A stretch of 57,456 nucleotides of DNA from CAZHAC01 sp964383855 (lineage in GTDB: Bacteria > Chloroflexota > Dormibacteria > Dormibacterales > Dormibacteraceae). The stretch is taken from assembly GCA_964383855.1 (NCBI GenBank), contig CAYLIP010000007.1:1-57456 (forward strand), written 5' to 3'. Both the position numbers and the translations under genes were made by a program. Positions 49,785 to 57,456 of this stretch are shown piece after piece (the first letter of the stretch is position 1; every line of letters begins with the position of its first letter). The notes beneath the pieces are model-generated. The model made no database searches. It saw nothing but the letters and a program-made list of their open reading frames with translations, and had not been told where the DNA came from.

Positions 49785-50114
49785 CTACAGCTTTTCGAAG
49801 CTCTCCACGTTCACGACCAGGACCGTGGCGCCGCCGACCTGCACCTCGACCGGGTAGGGCATCAGGAGCTCGCCTGGCTCGACCATGGGCGGCATCGGCG
49901 TCAGGTACCGGGTCCGCTCGCGGCAGTTCTCGCGGATGATCGCCGCCACCTGCTCCACCCGCTCCTCGTCAACGACGCTGAGCAGAGTGGCGTTACCCTG
50001 CTGCAGGAACCCGCCGGTCGAGTTGAGGCGGGTCACGCTGATCCCGGCCGAGGAAAGCGCCTGGACCGTCTGGCCGGCATCCTCGCCCTGCACGAATGCG
50101 ACTACGAGCTTGAT
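49785..50114 (-). CDS. darA: Cyclic-di-AMP receptor, DarA/PstA-type PII-like protein
   Basis: A 109-residue PII-like protein: KLVVAFVQGEDAGQTVQAL, VTRLNSTGGFLQQGNATLL and the C-terminal VLVVNVESFEKL match DarA, which binds c-di-AMP. No ATG/GTG/TTG reaches the conserved first strand; ATC at 50112-50114 does and is preceded 8 nt upstream by a full AGGAGG, so I take ATC as the start. GTG 50093 would remove seven residues of the fold. It overlaps tmk by 13 nt. Confidence 0.88.
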   Translation of the reverse strand: MKLVVAFVQGEDAGQTVQALSSAGISVTRLNSTGGFLQQGNATLLSVVDEERVEQVAAIIRENCRERTRYLTPMPPMVEPGELLMPYPVEVQVGGATVLVVNVESFEKL

Positions 50115-50713
50115 GGCAGAAGCCTCCTCTCCTTCAGCAGGCGGTGCACGTCGGCGGTGATCGTCGCATTGATCTCAGCAGCTGGGAGCGTCGCGTCAAT
50201 CTTGAGAAAGCGCCCGGGCCGGGCCGCCGCCAGCCGCTCGTAGGCGGCCGCCACCCGCTGATGGAACTCTAGCGGCTCAGCTTCCAGGCGGTCGGGGCGG
50301 CGCCCGCCTGCCCGCCGGAGCGCCGCATGCGGATCGACGATGAGCAGATAGGTGCGATCCGGCACGCGGAAGGTCGACGGCCAATCGACCTCCAGGCCCC
50401 GGCCGCCGCCCTGGTAGGCGAGTGTCGAGTCGTGATAGCGATCGAGCACGACCGTGCGACCCGAGGCCAGCGCGGGCTCGATGACCTCGGCCAGCAGCTG
50501 CGCGCGCGCGGCCATGTACAGGTACATCTCGGCCGCGGGCGCCATCGCGTCCCCGTGGAGCAGGAGCGCTCGGATGCGCTCGCCCAGGTCGGTTCCCCCG
50601 GGCTCCCGGAGAAAGAGCGGGCCGGCGTCGGCCAGCGACTTGGCCAGCAGCTCGACCTGGGTTGTCTTCCCCGCGCCGTCCGGTCCCTCGAGGGTCAGAA
50701 AGAGGCCGCTCAG
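50102..50713 (-). CDS. tmk: Thymidylate kinase
   Basis: A 203-residue enzyme phosphorylating dTMP. P-loop EGPDGAGKTTQVELL, the DRYHDSTLAYQGGGRG region, and a LID-type region (RRAGGRRPDRLEAEPLEFH). The proper N-terminus (SGLFLTLEGPDG) needs CTG 50713, which overlaps the upstream TGA as CTGA; ATG 50545 would remove the P-loop. Confidence 0.93.
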   Translation of the reverse strand: MSGLFLTLEGPDGAGKTTQVELLAKSLADAGPLFLREPGGTDLGERIRALLLHGDAMAPAAEMYLYMAARAQLLAEVIEPALASGRTVVLDRYHDSTLAYQGGGRGLEVDWPSTFRVPDRTYLLIVDPHAALRRAGGRRPDRLEAEPLEFHQRVAAAYERLAAARPGRFLKIDATLPAAEINATITADVHRLLKERRLLPSSS

Positions 50714-52272
50714 TCCATCAGCTCCGCGGACGGGAAGATGCGCAGGCGCCGCTGCGGCTCCTTCCCGGTGCTCCGCGCGACCAGCTCGTTCTCGGCGACC
50801 AGCTGATGCTGGAGCCGCCGGACGAAGGCGTTCTGCGGTGCCAGCTCGATTGGCCGCAGGGTGGCCTTGGCCCGCCGGATGGCGTCGGCCGCCTCCAGGA
50901 GCGCCCGGGAGGTCGCGGCGTCGTGGCGCTCGGTTCCGAAGACGCGCACCATCGCCTCCTTGACCTGGGTGACCGTGTTGCTCTTAAGGATGTGGATGGG
51001 GATCCCCGCCGCTTCAGCCTGGCGCAGGCTGTCCGGCCGCCGCCGGTAGTAGTTCTTCAGCGTGAGCACCATCTCCGCGCCCTCCGGGTTGTTCACCACC
51101 CGGACCGGCAGGTCGAGGTCGCGGACCGCCTGCTCCAGGTAGTTGCGGCTGACGCCGTAGGGGAAGACGGTGCGAGGCTTCTGCAGGACCGAGGCGATCG
51201 TTCCCCCAGCCGGGGTGCCCGCCGAAGGTCGTGGCACGTCGCGCTCTGCGGCCAGCCGCTCCTCGACGTTTGAGATGATGCGGCCCTCCTTGGTCCGCAC
51301 CCGAAGCTTGGGATTGGGCACCGGTCCCCTCAAGGCCAGGTCGACAACGTCCGCGAGCGGCTGGTGAATGGCCATCCGGTCCCGGTCCTGGATCTCGATC
51401 AGCACGTCGAAGGTGGGCGGCGCCTTGCGCTCGAGCACCGACTTCTGCGTTCCTCGCCGGCGTGCCTCCTCGTCCGAGAGCGTCACGCTCTGGATGCCGC
51501 CCAGCAGGTCGTTGAGGGTCGGGTTGACGAGGAGGTTGTCGAGCGTCTGGCCGTGGGCGGTGGCGATCAGCTGCACGCCGCGCTCCGCGATCGTGCGGGC
51601 CGCCGCCGCCTCCAGCTCGGTGCCGATCTCGTCGATCACGATCACCTCCGGCATGTGGTTTTCCACCGCCTCGATCATCACGGCGTGCTGGAGGGCGGGC
51701 GTCGACACCTGCATGCGCCGGGCGCGTCCGATGCCCGGATGGGGGATGTCGCCGTCGCCGCCGATCTCGTTCGACGTGTCGACGATCACCACGCGCTTGC
51801 CCAGCTCGTCGGCCAGGATGCGCGCGCACTCGCGGAGGATCGTCGTCTTGCCGACGCCCGGCCGGCCGAGGAGCAGGATGCTCTGGCCGCTGGTCACGAT
51901 GTCGCGGATGATCTCGGCGGTACCGCTCACCGCGCGCCCGACCCTGCAGGTCAGCCCGACCACGCGCCCCTGCCGGTTGCGCATCGCCGAGACGCGGTGC
52001 AGCGTGCGCTCGATGCCGGCGCGGTTGTCGCCGCCGAACTCCCCCACCCGTTCGGTCACGTACTCGAGGTCGGCGTCGGTCACGGGCAGGTCGCTCAGAA
52101 GGACCTCCCGGCCGGGAACGCGCGCCTCGGGCTCGCGGCCCAGGTCGAGCACGATCTCGAGCAGCTGCGCGGGGTCGGTCTGCTGGTGCAGCGACCGGTA
52201 GATGTGCGGTGGTAGCGACTTGGCCATGAGCTCCAGCTCATCCGGCCAGGGCGCGTCTACTCTCTCTTCCAT
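50710..52272 (-). CDS. AAA ATPase with C-terminal R3H domain (SpoIIIAA/Ycf45-like)
   Basis: A 520-residue protein. N-terminal about 110 residues resemble SpoIIIAA/Ycf45; Walker A is LLGRPGVGKTTILREC, Walker B VIVIDEIGTELEAAA, with the stage-III signature DTSNEIGGDGDIPHPGIG. After a linker, a KH-like/R3H nucleic-acid-binding region ends the protein (LQHQLVAENELVARSTG). The role is unknown but nucleic-acid-related. ATG 52272 is preceded by three 15-bp repeats instead of a normal -10. Confidence 0.9.
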   Translation of the reverse strand: MEERVDAPWPDELELMAKSLPPHIYRSLHQQTDPAQLLEIVLDLGREPEARVPGREVLLSDLPVTDADLEYVTERVGEFGGDNRAGIERTLHRVSAMRNRQGRVVGLTCRVGRAVSGTAEIIRDIVTSGQSILLLGRPGVGKTTILRECARILADELGKRVVIVDTSNEIGGDGDIPHPGIGRARRMQVSTPALQHAVMIEAVENHMPEVIVIDEIGTELEAAAARTIAERGVQLIATAHGQTLDNLLVNPTLNDLLGGIQSVTLSDEEARRRGTQKSVLERKAPPTFDVLIEIQDRDRMAIHQPLADVVDLALRGPVPNPKLRVRTKEGRIISNVEERLAAERDVPRPSAGTPAGGTIASVLQKPRTVFPYGVSRNYLEQAVRDLDLPVRVVNNPEGAEMVLTLKNYYRRRPDSLRQAEAAGIPIHILKSNTVTQVKEAMVRVFGTERHDAATSRALLEAADAIRRAKATLRPIELAPQNAFVRRLQHQLVAENELVARSTGKEPQRRLRIFPSAELMD

Positions 52273-52276
52273 TCGC

Positions 52277-52321
52277 GGGATTGCTTAACAAGGGATTGGT
52301 TGCCGGGGGATTGCTTACCCA
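52277..52321. repeat. Three tandem 15-bp repeats (GGGATTG...) upstream of the R3H operon
   Basis: GGGATTG starts at 52277, 52292 and 52307, an exact 15-bp period, each followed by C/G-TT. The unit lies 5 bp upstream of ATG 52272 and the third copy contains the stop codon of the GNAT gene. A regulator-binding array or a slipped duplication are both possible. Confidence 0.75.
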
Positions 52322-53250
52322 AAAGAGGGCACCAGGCCCTTCTCGCGAACCGGCTCTCGCAGCGCCAGCTCCTTGACCAGCAGAGCCTGCGTCAGCAGGT
52401 TCGAGAAACCGCGCCCGCGAAGGGCGTCGATCATCTGCGAATCATAGTGGCGGAGGTTGCACCAGGCCGGACCGCCGCCCGTCTGACACAGCGCATGGTC
52501 GGCGAGATCTTCGGCCAGTCCCGGCTCGGGAAGCGCCCGCAGCCGGATCGTGTGCGGCCGCGAGGGCTCGGCGCTCCGGACGATGCCGGACCAGGCCACG
52601 ACCTCCACCCGGTCCACCACGAACTGCTGGCCCCCGGCGTCCTCGCGGAGCATCTTCCAGTCACGGTACGTCGGAGCCTCGACCATGGAGATGCCCTGGG
52701 GGGTCACCTTGCGGTAGAGCTGGTAGAGCATCCGGCCGTCGCGGCCTCGCGCCGGGCGAAGGCCGGCCGGCACCACCTCCCGGAACTCGGGCGACTCCGC
52801 GAAGAGCACGTTCTCGGTGGCGTACTGGCGGAAGCCCTGCAGGCGCAGCTCGGTCGTCACCGGGTCGTCGAGGGGCACCCGCACCAGCAGCCTGACGACC
52901 CCGCGCTGCACCGCCCGCTGCGCCAGGTGCTCGACCAGCCGCGGCACCACCTCGTCCACGTCCTGGCCCGCGGCCACGCAGAGGTTGATGACCTGGAGCG
53001 CCTTGGCACCCGCCTGGAGGTTGATGGTGGGACCGCTCGAGGAGGCCTGGATGAAGCCGACGATCTTGCCCCTGTCCTCGGCCACATAGAGCAGCGTCTC
53101 CTGCGACAGAGGAAGCAGCGCGGAAAGGGTGTGCGAGACCAGGGACCACAGCCGCACCGAGGGCGGCTGCTCGGTCAGTGGCTGGCCAGACCGCCGGTGA
53201 ATCTCCTCCACGCGGCCGAGATCGAGCAGGTTGGCGGAACGGACCTTCAC
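52315..53250 (-). CDS. Large GNAT-type acetyltransferase-like protein
   Basis: A 311-residue protein with a GNAT-like fold in the first half (LLDLGRVEEIHRRSG, LLYVAEDRGKIVGFIQASSS, LRLQGFRQYATENVLF) and a second, similar-length half whose motifs are weak. The acetyl-CoA loop is atypical. GTG 53250 overlaps the pdxT stop as GTGA, tying it to the pyridoxal-phosphate genes. The substrate is unknown. The frame further upstream is a shadow. Confidence 0.75.
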   Translation of the reverse strand: MKVRSANLLDLGRVEEIHRRSGQPLTEQPPSVRLWSLVSHTLSALLPLSQETLLYVAEDRGKIVGFIQASSSGPTINLQAGAKALQVINLCVAAGQDVDEVVPRLVEHLAQRAVQRGVVRLLVRVPLDDPVTTELRLQGFRQYATENVLFAESPEFREVVPAGLRPARGRDGRMLYQLYRKVTPQGISMVEAPTYRDWKMLREDAGGQQFVVDRVEVVAWSGIVRSAEPSRPHTIRLRALPEPGLAEDLADHALCQTGGGPAWCNLRHYDSQMIDALRGRGFSNLLTQALLVKELALREPVREKGLVPSFG

Positions 53251-53852
53251 GCGCCCGCCTCCGCGGGCTGCAGGGAGCGGACGAACCGCTCGTGCAGGCG
53301 CAGGTCGCCGCTCAGCTCGGGATGGAAGGCAAGCGCGGTGATCCGGCCCTGGCGAACGCCGACCGGGTGGCCGTCGAGAGTGGCGACGACCTCGGCGCCG
53401 CCGGTGCCGGATACGAAGGGGGCCCGGATGAAGACGCCAGGGAACCCGCTCGCCATCCCGCTCACCTCGACGTCGGCTTCGAAGCTGTCGACCTGGCGGC
53501 CGTAGCCGTTGCGGCGGACCGCGATGTCGAGCAGGCCGAGGCCGCGCTGGTCGCGCCGGCCGTCCGAGATCTCCCGGGCGAGCAGGATCATCCCCGCGCA
53601 CGTGGCGAAGGCCGGCAGGCCGCCGGCCAGGCGCGCGCGGAGCGGCTCCCAGAGGCCCATCCGTTCGAGCAGGATCTGCATGGTCGTGCTCTCACCGCCG
53701 GGGATCACGAGCCCGTCGAGCCCGTCCAGGTCGGCGGGCAGCCGGACCAGCCGGGTTCGGGCGCCGGCCGCCTCGAGCGCGCGGATGTGCTCTTGAAAGG
53801 CGCCCTGCAGGGCCAGGACTCCGACCAGCGGCGAGGGGTTGGCGGCGGTCAT
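53247..53852 (-). CDS. pdxT: Pyridoxal 5'-phosphate synthase glutaminase subunit
   Basis: A 201-residue class I glutaminase delivering ammonia to PdxS. VGVLALQGAFQEHIRALE, LVIPGGESTTMQILLER, the nucleophile in PAFATCAGMILLA and the His-Glu pair in ALAFHPELSGD are complete. It follows pdxS after 4 nt. Confidence 0.95.
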   Translation of the reverse strand: MTAANPSPLVGVLALQGAFQEHIRALEAAGARTRLVRLPADLDGLDGLVIPGGESTTMQILLERMGLWEPLRARLAGGLPAFATCAGMILLAREISDGRRDQRGLGLLDIAVRRNGYGRQVDSFEADVEVSGMASGFPGVFIRAPFVSGTGGAEVVATLDGHPVGVRQGRITALAFHPELSGDLRLHERFVRSLQPAEAGA

Positions 53853-53856
53853 CTCG

Positions 53857-54771
53857 CTACCAGCCGCGTCCCGCCAGCAGCTCCTCCTTGGGGATGGACG
53901 CGATCTCGATCCCGCGCATGGGGGCGCCGAGGCCGGCCGAGACCTCGGCGAGCACCTCCGGCTGGTCGTGGTACGTCGTCGCGGTCACGATGGCCTTGGC
54001 CATCCGCAGCGGGTCCTCGGACTTGAATATGCCGGACCCCACGAAGTTGCCGTCGCACCCGAGCTGCATCATGAGCGCGGCGTCGGCCGGCGTCGAGATG
54101 CCGCCCGCGGAGAAGTTGACGACCGGGAGCCGTCCCAGCTGCTGGCATTCGGCGAGCAGGTCGACCGGGGCGCCGATGTCCTTGGCCTCGCGGACCAGCT
54201 CGGCGTAGCCCATCCCCTGGAGCGTGCGGATGCCGGCGTTGACCGCGCGCATGTGGCGCACCGCCTCGACCACGTTGCCGGTGCCCGCCTCGCCCTTGGT
54301 GCGGATCATCGCCGCACCCTCGCCGATGCGGCGCAGGGCCTCGCCGAGGTCGCGCGCACCGCAGACGAAGGGCACCTTGAACTGCCACTTGTCGATGTGG
54401 TTCTCCTCGTCGGCGGGAGTGAGAACCTCGGACTCGTCCACGTAGTCGATGCCCAGGGCTTCCAGCACCTGCGCCTCGACGAAGTGGCCGATGCGGGCCT
54501 TGGCCATGACCGGGATGGTGACCGCGGCCATGATCTCCTTGATCAGGCCGACGTCGCTCATGCGGGCGACGCCGCCGTCGCGGCGGATGTCGGCGGGGAC
54601 CCGCTCCAGGGCCATCACCGCGACGGCGCCGGCGTCCTCGGCGATCTTGGCCTGCTCGGGGGTGACCACGTCCATGATCACGCCGCCCTTGAGCATCTCC
54701 GCCAGGCCGCGCTTGACGCGCGTTCCCCCGGTCGTTCCGTTGCGCGACGCGCCTGCGCCGTTCTCGCTCAT
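53857..54771 (-). CDS. pdxS: Pyridoxal 5'-phosphate synthase lyase subunit
   Basis: A 304-residue TIM-barrel enzyme making PLP from ribose-5-phosphate, glyceraldehyde-3-phosphate and ammonia. Landmarks: LAEMLKGGVIMDVVTPEQAK, VMALERVPADIRRDGG, MIRTKGEAGTGNVVEAVRH with the catalytic lysine, and VNFSAGGISTPADAALMM. ATG 54771 has AGGTGG 5 nt upstream; the GTG at 54780 is an alternative. The leader contains a 6-bp hairpin. Confidence 0.96.
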   Translation of the reverse strand: MSENGAGASRNGTTGGTRVKRGLAEMLKGGVIMDVVTPEQAKIAEDAGAVAVMALERVPADIRRDGGVARMSDVGLIKEIMAAVTIPVMAKARIGHFVEAQVLEALGIDYVDESEVLTPADEENHIDKWQFKVPFVCGARDLGEALRRIGEGAAMIRTKGEAGTGNVVEAVRHMRAVNAGIRTLQGMGYAELVREAKDIGAPVDLLAECQQLGRLPVVNFSAGGISTPADAALMMQLGCDGNFVGSGIFKSEDPLRMAKAIVTATTYHDQPEVLAEVSAGLGAPMRGIEIASIPKEELLAGRGW

Positions 54772-54793
54772 GGCTGCCACCTCGAGTCACCGC

Positions 54794-54814
54794 CCTCCGA
54801 CTGAAGAACGGAGG
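54794..54814 (-). promoter_or_regulatory. Leader hairpin before pdxS
   Basis: CCTCCG (54794-54799) and CGGAGG (54809-54814) pair perfectly around a 9-nt loop. It lies between the promoter and the real Shine-Dalgarno, whose sequence it resembles. Confidence 0.4.
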
Positions 54815-54829
54815 CCCGGCTTGCGGCCC

Positions 54830-54835
54830 ATTCTA
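54830..54835 (-). promoter_or_regulatory. -10 element TAGAAT of the pdxS operon
   Basis: It would give a leader of about 50 nt before ATG 54771, in contrast to the leaderless neighbours. The remaining spacer to 54943 shows no ORF. Confidence 0.45.
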
Positions 54836-54943
54836 TGCGGCCGCCCGCAAGCGCCGATCTCAGGCGCGGCCGAAGGCCGGCCGCAGAGACGCGCGCGCAG
54901 GCACAAACCCCGTACCGCCACCCGCCACCCGCCAAGCCCGACC

Positions 54944-55138
54944 TCAGCCGGGCCAGGAGCTCTGGATGTTGCTGTACAGGTTGTTGGTGGCGTGGCCCAG
55001 CACCTGCAGGGCGAGCAGCGCGCCAATGGCCACCAGGATGATGACCAGGGCGTACTCGATCATCCCCTGTCCCTCCTCCTCCGCGAGGGGGGAGGACTGG
55101 ACGTCGACGGCGTCCGGCTGGGCGGGCTTGGTGTCCAT
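54944..55138 (-). CDS. Flp-type pilin (type IVb)
   Basis: A 64-residue protein with the Flp signature EEEGQGMIEYALVIILVAIG: a Gly before a hydrophobic helix beginning with Glu-Tyr. The preceding 25 residues are an acidic leader that a prepilin peptidase would remove. No tad/cpa secretion genes are nearby. ATG 55138 has TACGAT 6 nt upstream. Confidence 0.82.
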   Translation of the reverse strand: MDTKPAQPDAVDVQSSPLAEEEGQGMIEYALVIILVAIGALLALQVLGHATNNLYSNIQSSWPG

Positions 55139-55329
55139 GGCGCGATCGTAGGCGGCCCGCCCGCGCGGAACCGCGGCGTCGGCGTTTGTTGACAGAACGC
55201 GGACAGGATCGTCGGGCGGACCGTCAGACGCCCATCACTGCCGCCCCGAGCGGCGGCTGGGTTGCGGTTCGGTCACAGGCACGACAAGCCCCGCGAGCGC
55301 GCGCCCACGCGATGGGATGCTGCGGCGGC
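55139..55329. other. 190-nt spacer at a composition change
   Basis: It holds the Flp pilin promoter at its left end. The frame of the following membrane gene is open from 55186 but no protein-like sequence is seen before about 55330. Confidence 0.4.
55145..55150 (-). promoter_or_regulatory. -10 element TACGAT, 6 nt before ATG 55138
   Basis: Same pattern as the other leaderless starts. Confidence 0.5.
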
Positions 55330-56577
55330 ATGTCCACACAAGCTGCGCGGCGCATCCCCCGGTCCGGCGGCGGACGGTGGCTGACCCTGCTCGCCCTGGC
55401 GGCGGGCGTCCTGGCCCTGGTCGGCCTGCTGCTCCAGCTCACCTGGGCTCTCGACGCTCCGCCGAAGACTGACTATCTCCCCTTCGCGACTGGCACACGC
55501 GTCCTCCAGGCGGACCCGCGCTGCCTGTACTGCAACGACGTCCAGGCGGCTGCGCAGGCGTCGATTCTCGGCTACGTCCCCAGCGCTGGCTTCCCCAAGC
55601 CGTTCGTCAACCCGCCGCTGGTGGCCTGGCTGCTGCAGCCTCTCGCCGCCCTGCCGCTGCGGACGGGACTGCTGGTGCTCCTGCTGGTGCTGCTCGGGGC
55701 CCTGGTGGCGGCGGCGCGGCTCGCCGACCGGCTGCTCCCGCGCTCCATTCCCGGTGCCGCCCGGGTGCTGTTGGTGGTCGGGGGCCTGCTCTCGCTGCCT
55801 GCGGCGACCGCGGTGGGACTGGCCCAGTGGGCGCCACTGCTGGTGCTCGCGGCGCTCGGAGCCCTGTACGTCCTGCGGCGCGACCGCGCCGTGGTGGCGG
55901 GACTGCTGCTCTCTGTGTTGCTCATCAAGCCGCAGACGGTGTGGCTGGTGCTGCCCGCGCTGGTGGTTGCGCGGTCGTGGCGGGTGCTGCTCGGCTTCGC
56001 ATGCGGCGCGGGCGCGTGGCTGCTAACCGGCGTTCTGCTGGTGGGTCCCGGCCAGATGCTGCAGCTGCCCCGACTCATCCTGCAGCGCCACGTCGCTGAG
56101 GCGTTCAGGACCGCCGGTCTGCCCGGGTTTGTGACCGATGTGGCCGGAAGTGGCGTTGCCGCCTTCGCGGCGGCGGCGGTGTTGGCGGGCGGTGCGGTGC
56201 TGGTCGCGTGGTTGCTGCGTGCCCGACTGCGGCGCGACCCGGCACTGGCGATCGGCTTGGGCATCGCGGCGTCGCTGGCCTTCGCGCCCCATGTGTTCCC
56301 CGACGACCTGATGCTGCTAACGGTGACCGCCGTGGTGTGGGCGCGCTTCGCCCCGGGGGCCGCCATCGCGGGCATGCTGGCGCCGAGCGTCGCCTATCAG
56401 GTCGACGCGTGGATGCCGGGGGCGATGGCGCCGGCGACGGTGCTGTCCGTGCTGGCCGTGGTCGCGGGCGCGACGTTCTCCGTGTGGTTGCGCGGCGACG
56501 CCGCCTTGGCGCCGGATGCGGTGGGCGGCGGGGTTGGCGTGGCGGCGTCGCCGGTTGCCGCGCTCGGCGCACGGTAG
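55330..56577 (+). CDS. Multi-pass membrane glycosyltransferase-like protein (GT87/DUF2029 type)
   Basis: About 415 residues, about 10 TM helices. The first extracytoplasmic loop has the family pattern KTDYLPFATGTRVLQADP with SAGFPKPFVNPPLVAWLLQP; LLLSVLLIKPQTVWLVLPAL is a typical mid-protein helix. ATG 55330 (MSTQAARRIPRSGGG) is preferred; ATG 55312 is possible. Codons ending in G, and Val GTG or Leu TTG, are more frequent than in the rest of the window. The next gene starts 7 nt downstream. Confidence 0.78.
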   Translation: MSTQAARRIPRSGGGRWLTLLALAAGVLALVGLLLQLTWALDAPPKTDYLPFATGTRVLQADPRCLYCNDVQAAAQASILGYVPSAGFPKPFVNPPLVAWLLQPLAALPLRTGLLVLLLVLLGALVAAARLADRLLPRSIPGAARVLLVVGGLLSLPAATAVGLAQWAPLLVLAALGALYVLRRDRAVVAGLLLSVLLIKPQTVWLVLPALVVARSWRVLLGFACGAGAWLLTGVLLVGPGQMLQLPRLILQRHVAEAFRTAGLPGFVTDVAGSGVAAFAAAAVLAGGAVLVAWLLRARLRRDPALAIGLGIAASLAFAPHVFPDDLMLLTVTAVVWARFAPGAAIAGMLAPSVAYQVDAWMPGAMAPATVLSVLAVVAGATFSVWLRGDAALAPDAVGGGVGVAASPVAALGAR

Positions 56578-56584
56578 GACGGCC

Positions 56585-57456
56585 GTGGCCGCGGCGACTC
56601 TTTGCGAGGCGCGGGTTTCCGGCGCACCTGCGCTGACACATGGGCCGCAGCGGGTGTGGCGCCGGGGTGCGCTGATCGCCGCCGCGTTGTGCACGGCGGT
56701 CGCGGTGCTGTTCGCCGCAGGTGTGTGGACGCATGCCGGAACGCGGTGGCTGGGCTACGCAGGCGATCCGCAGCAAACCACGTGGTTCCTGCGCTGGACG
56801 CCGTACGCCGTCGCCCACGGGCAGAATCCGCTGCTCACCGACCACATCGCCTATCCCGGCGGCGCCAACCTGGCATGGAATACGTCGGTGCTGCTGCTCG
56901 GCGTGCTGCTGGCACCGATCACGCTGACCCTGGGACCGATCGTCGCCTACAACGTGGCGCTGACGCTGGCGTTTGCGGCCAGCGGGTACGCGGCGTACCT
57001 GGCGTTGCGGCGCCTGGTCGGGCCGGGTGCAGCCGCCATGCTTGGTGCGCTGTTCTACGAGTTTTCGCCCTACTCCACGGCGCACGCCCTGGGGCAGCTC
57101 AACCTCACCGTCGCTGTGCTCCCGCCCTTGCTGCTCCTGTTGCTCCATGAAGTCCTGGTGCGGCGGCGGTGGAGTGCACGGCGGGCGGGGCTGGTGCTCG
57201 GCGGTGTCGCGGTGCTGCAGGCCTTCGTGTCGCAGGAGATGTTGGCGTCGTCGGCGCTCGCAACTGCGGCGTTCGTCGCAGTGTTGTGGGGTACGCAGCG
57301 CGGTGCGGCGCGCGAGGTTGTCGGGCGAGCGCTCCGCGCGCTGGGCTGGGCGCTGGTGGTCTTCGTCCCGCTGATGGCGGTGCCACTCGCAGTGCAGCTG
57401 TTCGGCCCGCAGGCACTGCACGGACGCGTGCAGCCGCCTGGCTTCTTCGTCAGCGA
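56585..57456 (+). CDS. Membrane glycosyltransferase-like protein, cut by the right edge
   Basis: About 290 residues visible from GTG 56585; no stop before the window ends. The sequence has a first TM helix (ALIAAALCTAVAVLFAAGV), then a loop GDPQQTTWFLRWTPYAVAHG and AYPGGANLAWNTS, typical of large GT-C proteins whose D/E-containing first loop is catalytic. Six or more TM helices are visible. Its partner is the preceding GT87-like gene. Confidence 0.72.
   Translation, partial: MAAATLCEARVSGAPALTHGPQRVWRRGALIAAALCTAVAVLFAAGVWTHAGTRWLGYAGDPQQTTWFLRWTPYAVAHGQNPLLTDHIAYPGGANLAWNTSVLLLGVLLAPITLTLGPIVAYNVALTLAFAASGYAAYLALRRLVGPGAAAMLGALFYEFSPYSTAHALGQLNLTVAVLPPLLLLLLHEVLVRRRWSARRAGLVLGGVAVLQAFVSQEMLASSALATAAFVAVLWGTQRGAAREVVGRALRALGWALVVFVPLMAVPLAVQLFGPQALHGRVQPPGFFVS

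Noticed and set aside
55189..55194. TTGACA as a -35 box for the membrane gene at 55330
   Set aside because: No -10-like hexamer 16-18 bp downstream.

Overview
The window is high-GC DNA (roughly 70 % by eye) from a Gram-positive-like bacterium. No rRNA or tRNA was seen. The gene mix points to Dormibacterota or a high-GC Chloroflexota lineage, with Actinobacteriota less likely: F420 synthesis (cofC, cofE, cofD) beside an Fgd-like oxidoreductase, an inositol-phospholipid mannoside operon, a c-di-AMP receptor next to tmk and an R3H/SpoIIIAA-type ATPase, PdxS/PdxT, an Mca-like LmbE enzyme and a Flp pilin. This placement is inference. The assembly has one scaffold gap (exactly 100 N, 12944-13043) inside a 27-bp tandem repeat of a Ser/Thr kinase gene.

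Layout. 1-13.2 kb: a protein cut by the left edge, a metallo-beta-lactamase hydrolase and GT87-like protein, a LysR regulator divergent from an acyl-CoA carboxylase beta subunit, a GH15 glucoamylase-type enzyme, a YgjP-like metallopeptidase, a zinc alcohol dehydrogenase, an SDR and a membrane Ser/Thr kinase. 13.3-19.4 kb: DUF4870-type protein, radical-SAM protein, endonuclease III, YqeY, membrane glycosyltransferase, BNR-repeat protein, and a small ArsC/Spx-like gene with an in-frame TGA at its catalytic cysteine. 19.4-24.6 kb: cofD, cofE, cofC and Fgd-like oxidoreductase, birA, sirtuin. A 195-bp IS630-type miniature element follows at 24.6 kb. 25-34.3 kb: MFS, GNAT, HtpX, Nudix, MaoC-like, IspH, and a hisC-HD-dehydrogenase-HAD-Mca operon. 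34.4-40.3 kb: arsR-ino1-acyltransferase-acyltransferase-pimA-like-pgsA-holB. 41.4-44 kb: pterin synthase-folE-GT4-SDR operon. 44-49.7 kb: methyltransferase-PHP-LLM operon, pyroglutamyl peptidase, two acyl-CoA dehydrogenases. 49.8-55.1 kb: darA-tmk-R3H ATPase-GNAT-pdxT-pdxS and a Flp pilin. 55.3 kb to the end: two membrane glycosyltransferase-like proteins with visibly different codon choice.

Expression signals are striking. For 22 genes a TANNNT hexamer lies 6-9 nt upstream of the start codon with no Shine-Dalgarno between, as expected for leaderless transcripts. Genes with a real leader (13344, 28322, 44062, 54771, 10300) carry a Shine-Dalgarno instead. Inside operons genes are joined by 4-nt overlaps: ATGA, GTGA, TTGA and, three times, CTGA, which implies CTG start codons.

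The observation most worth testing is the candidate selenoprotein at 19077-19418. The TGA falls at the first position of a CxxC-type motif, and an 8-bp hairpin follows at the distance expected for a bacterial SECIS. Next come the pterin operon, which could make a glycosylated tetrahydropterin, the MITE that sits exactly in an operon junction, and the ArsR-headed inositol-lipid operon.
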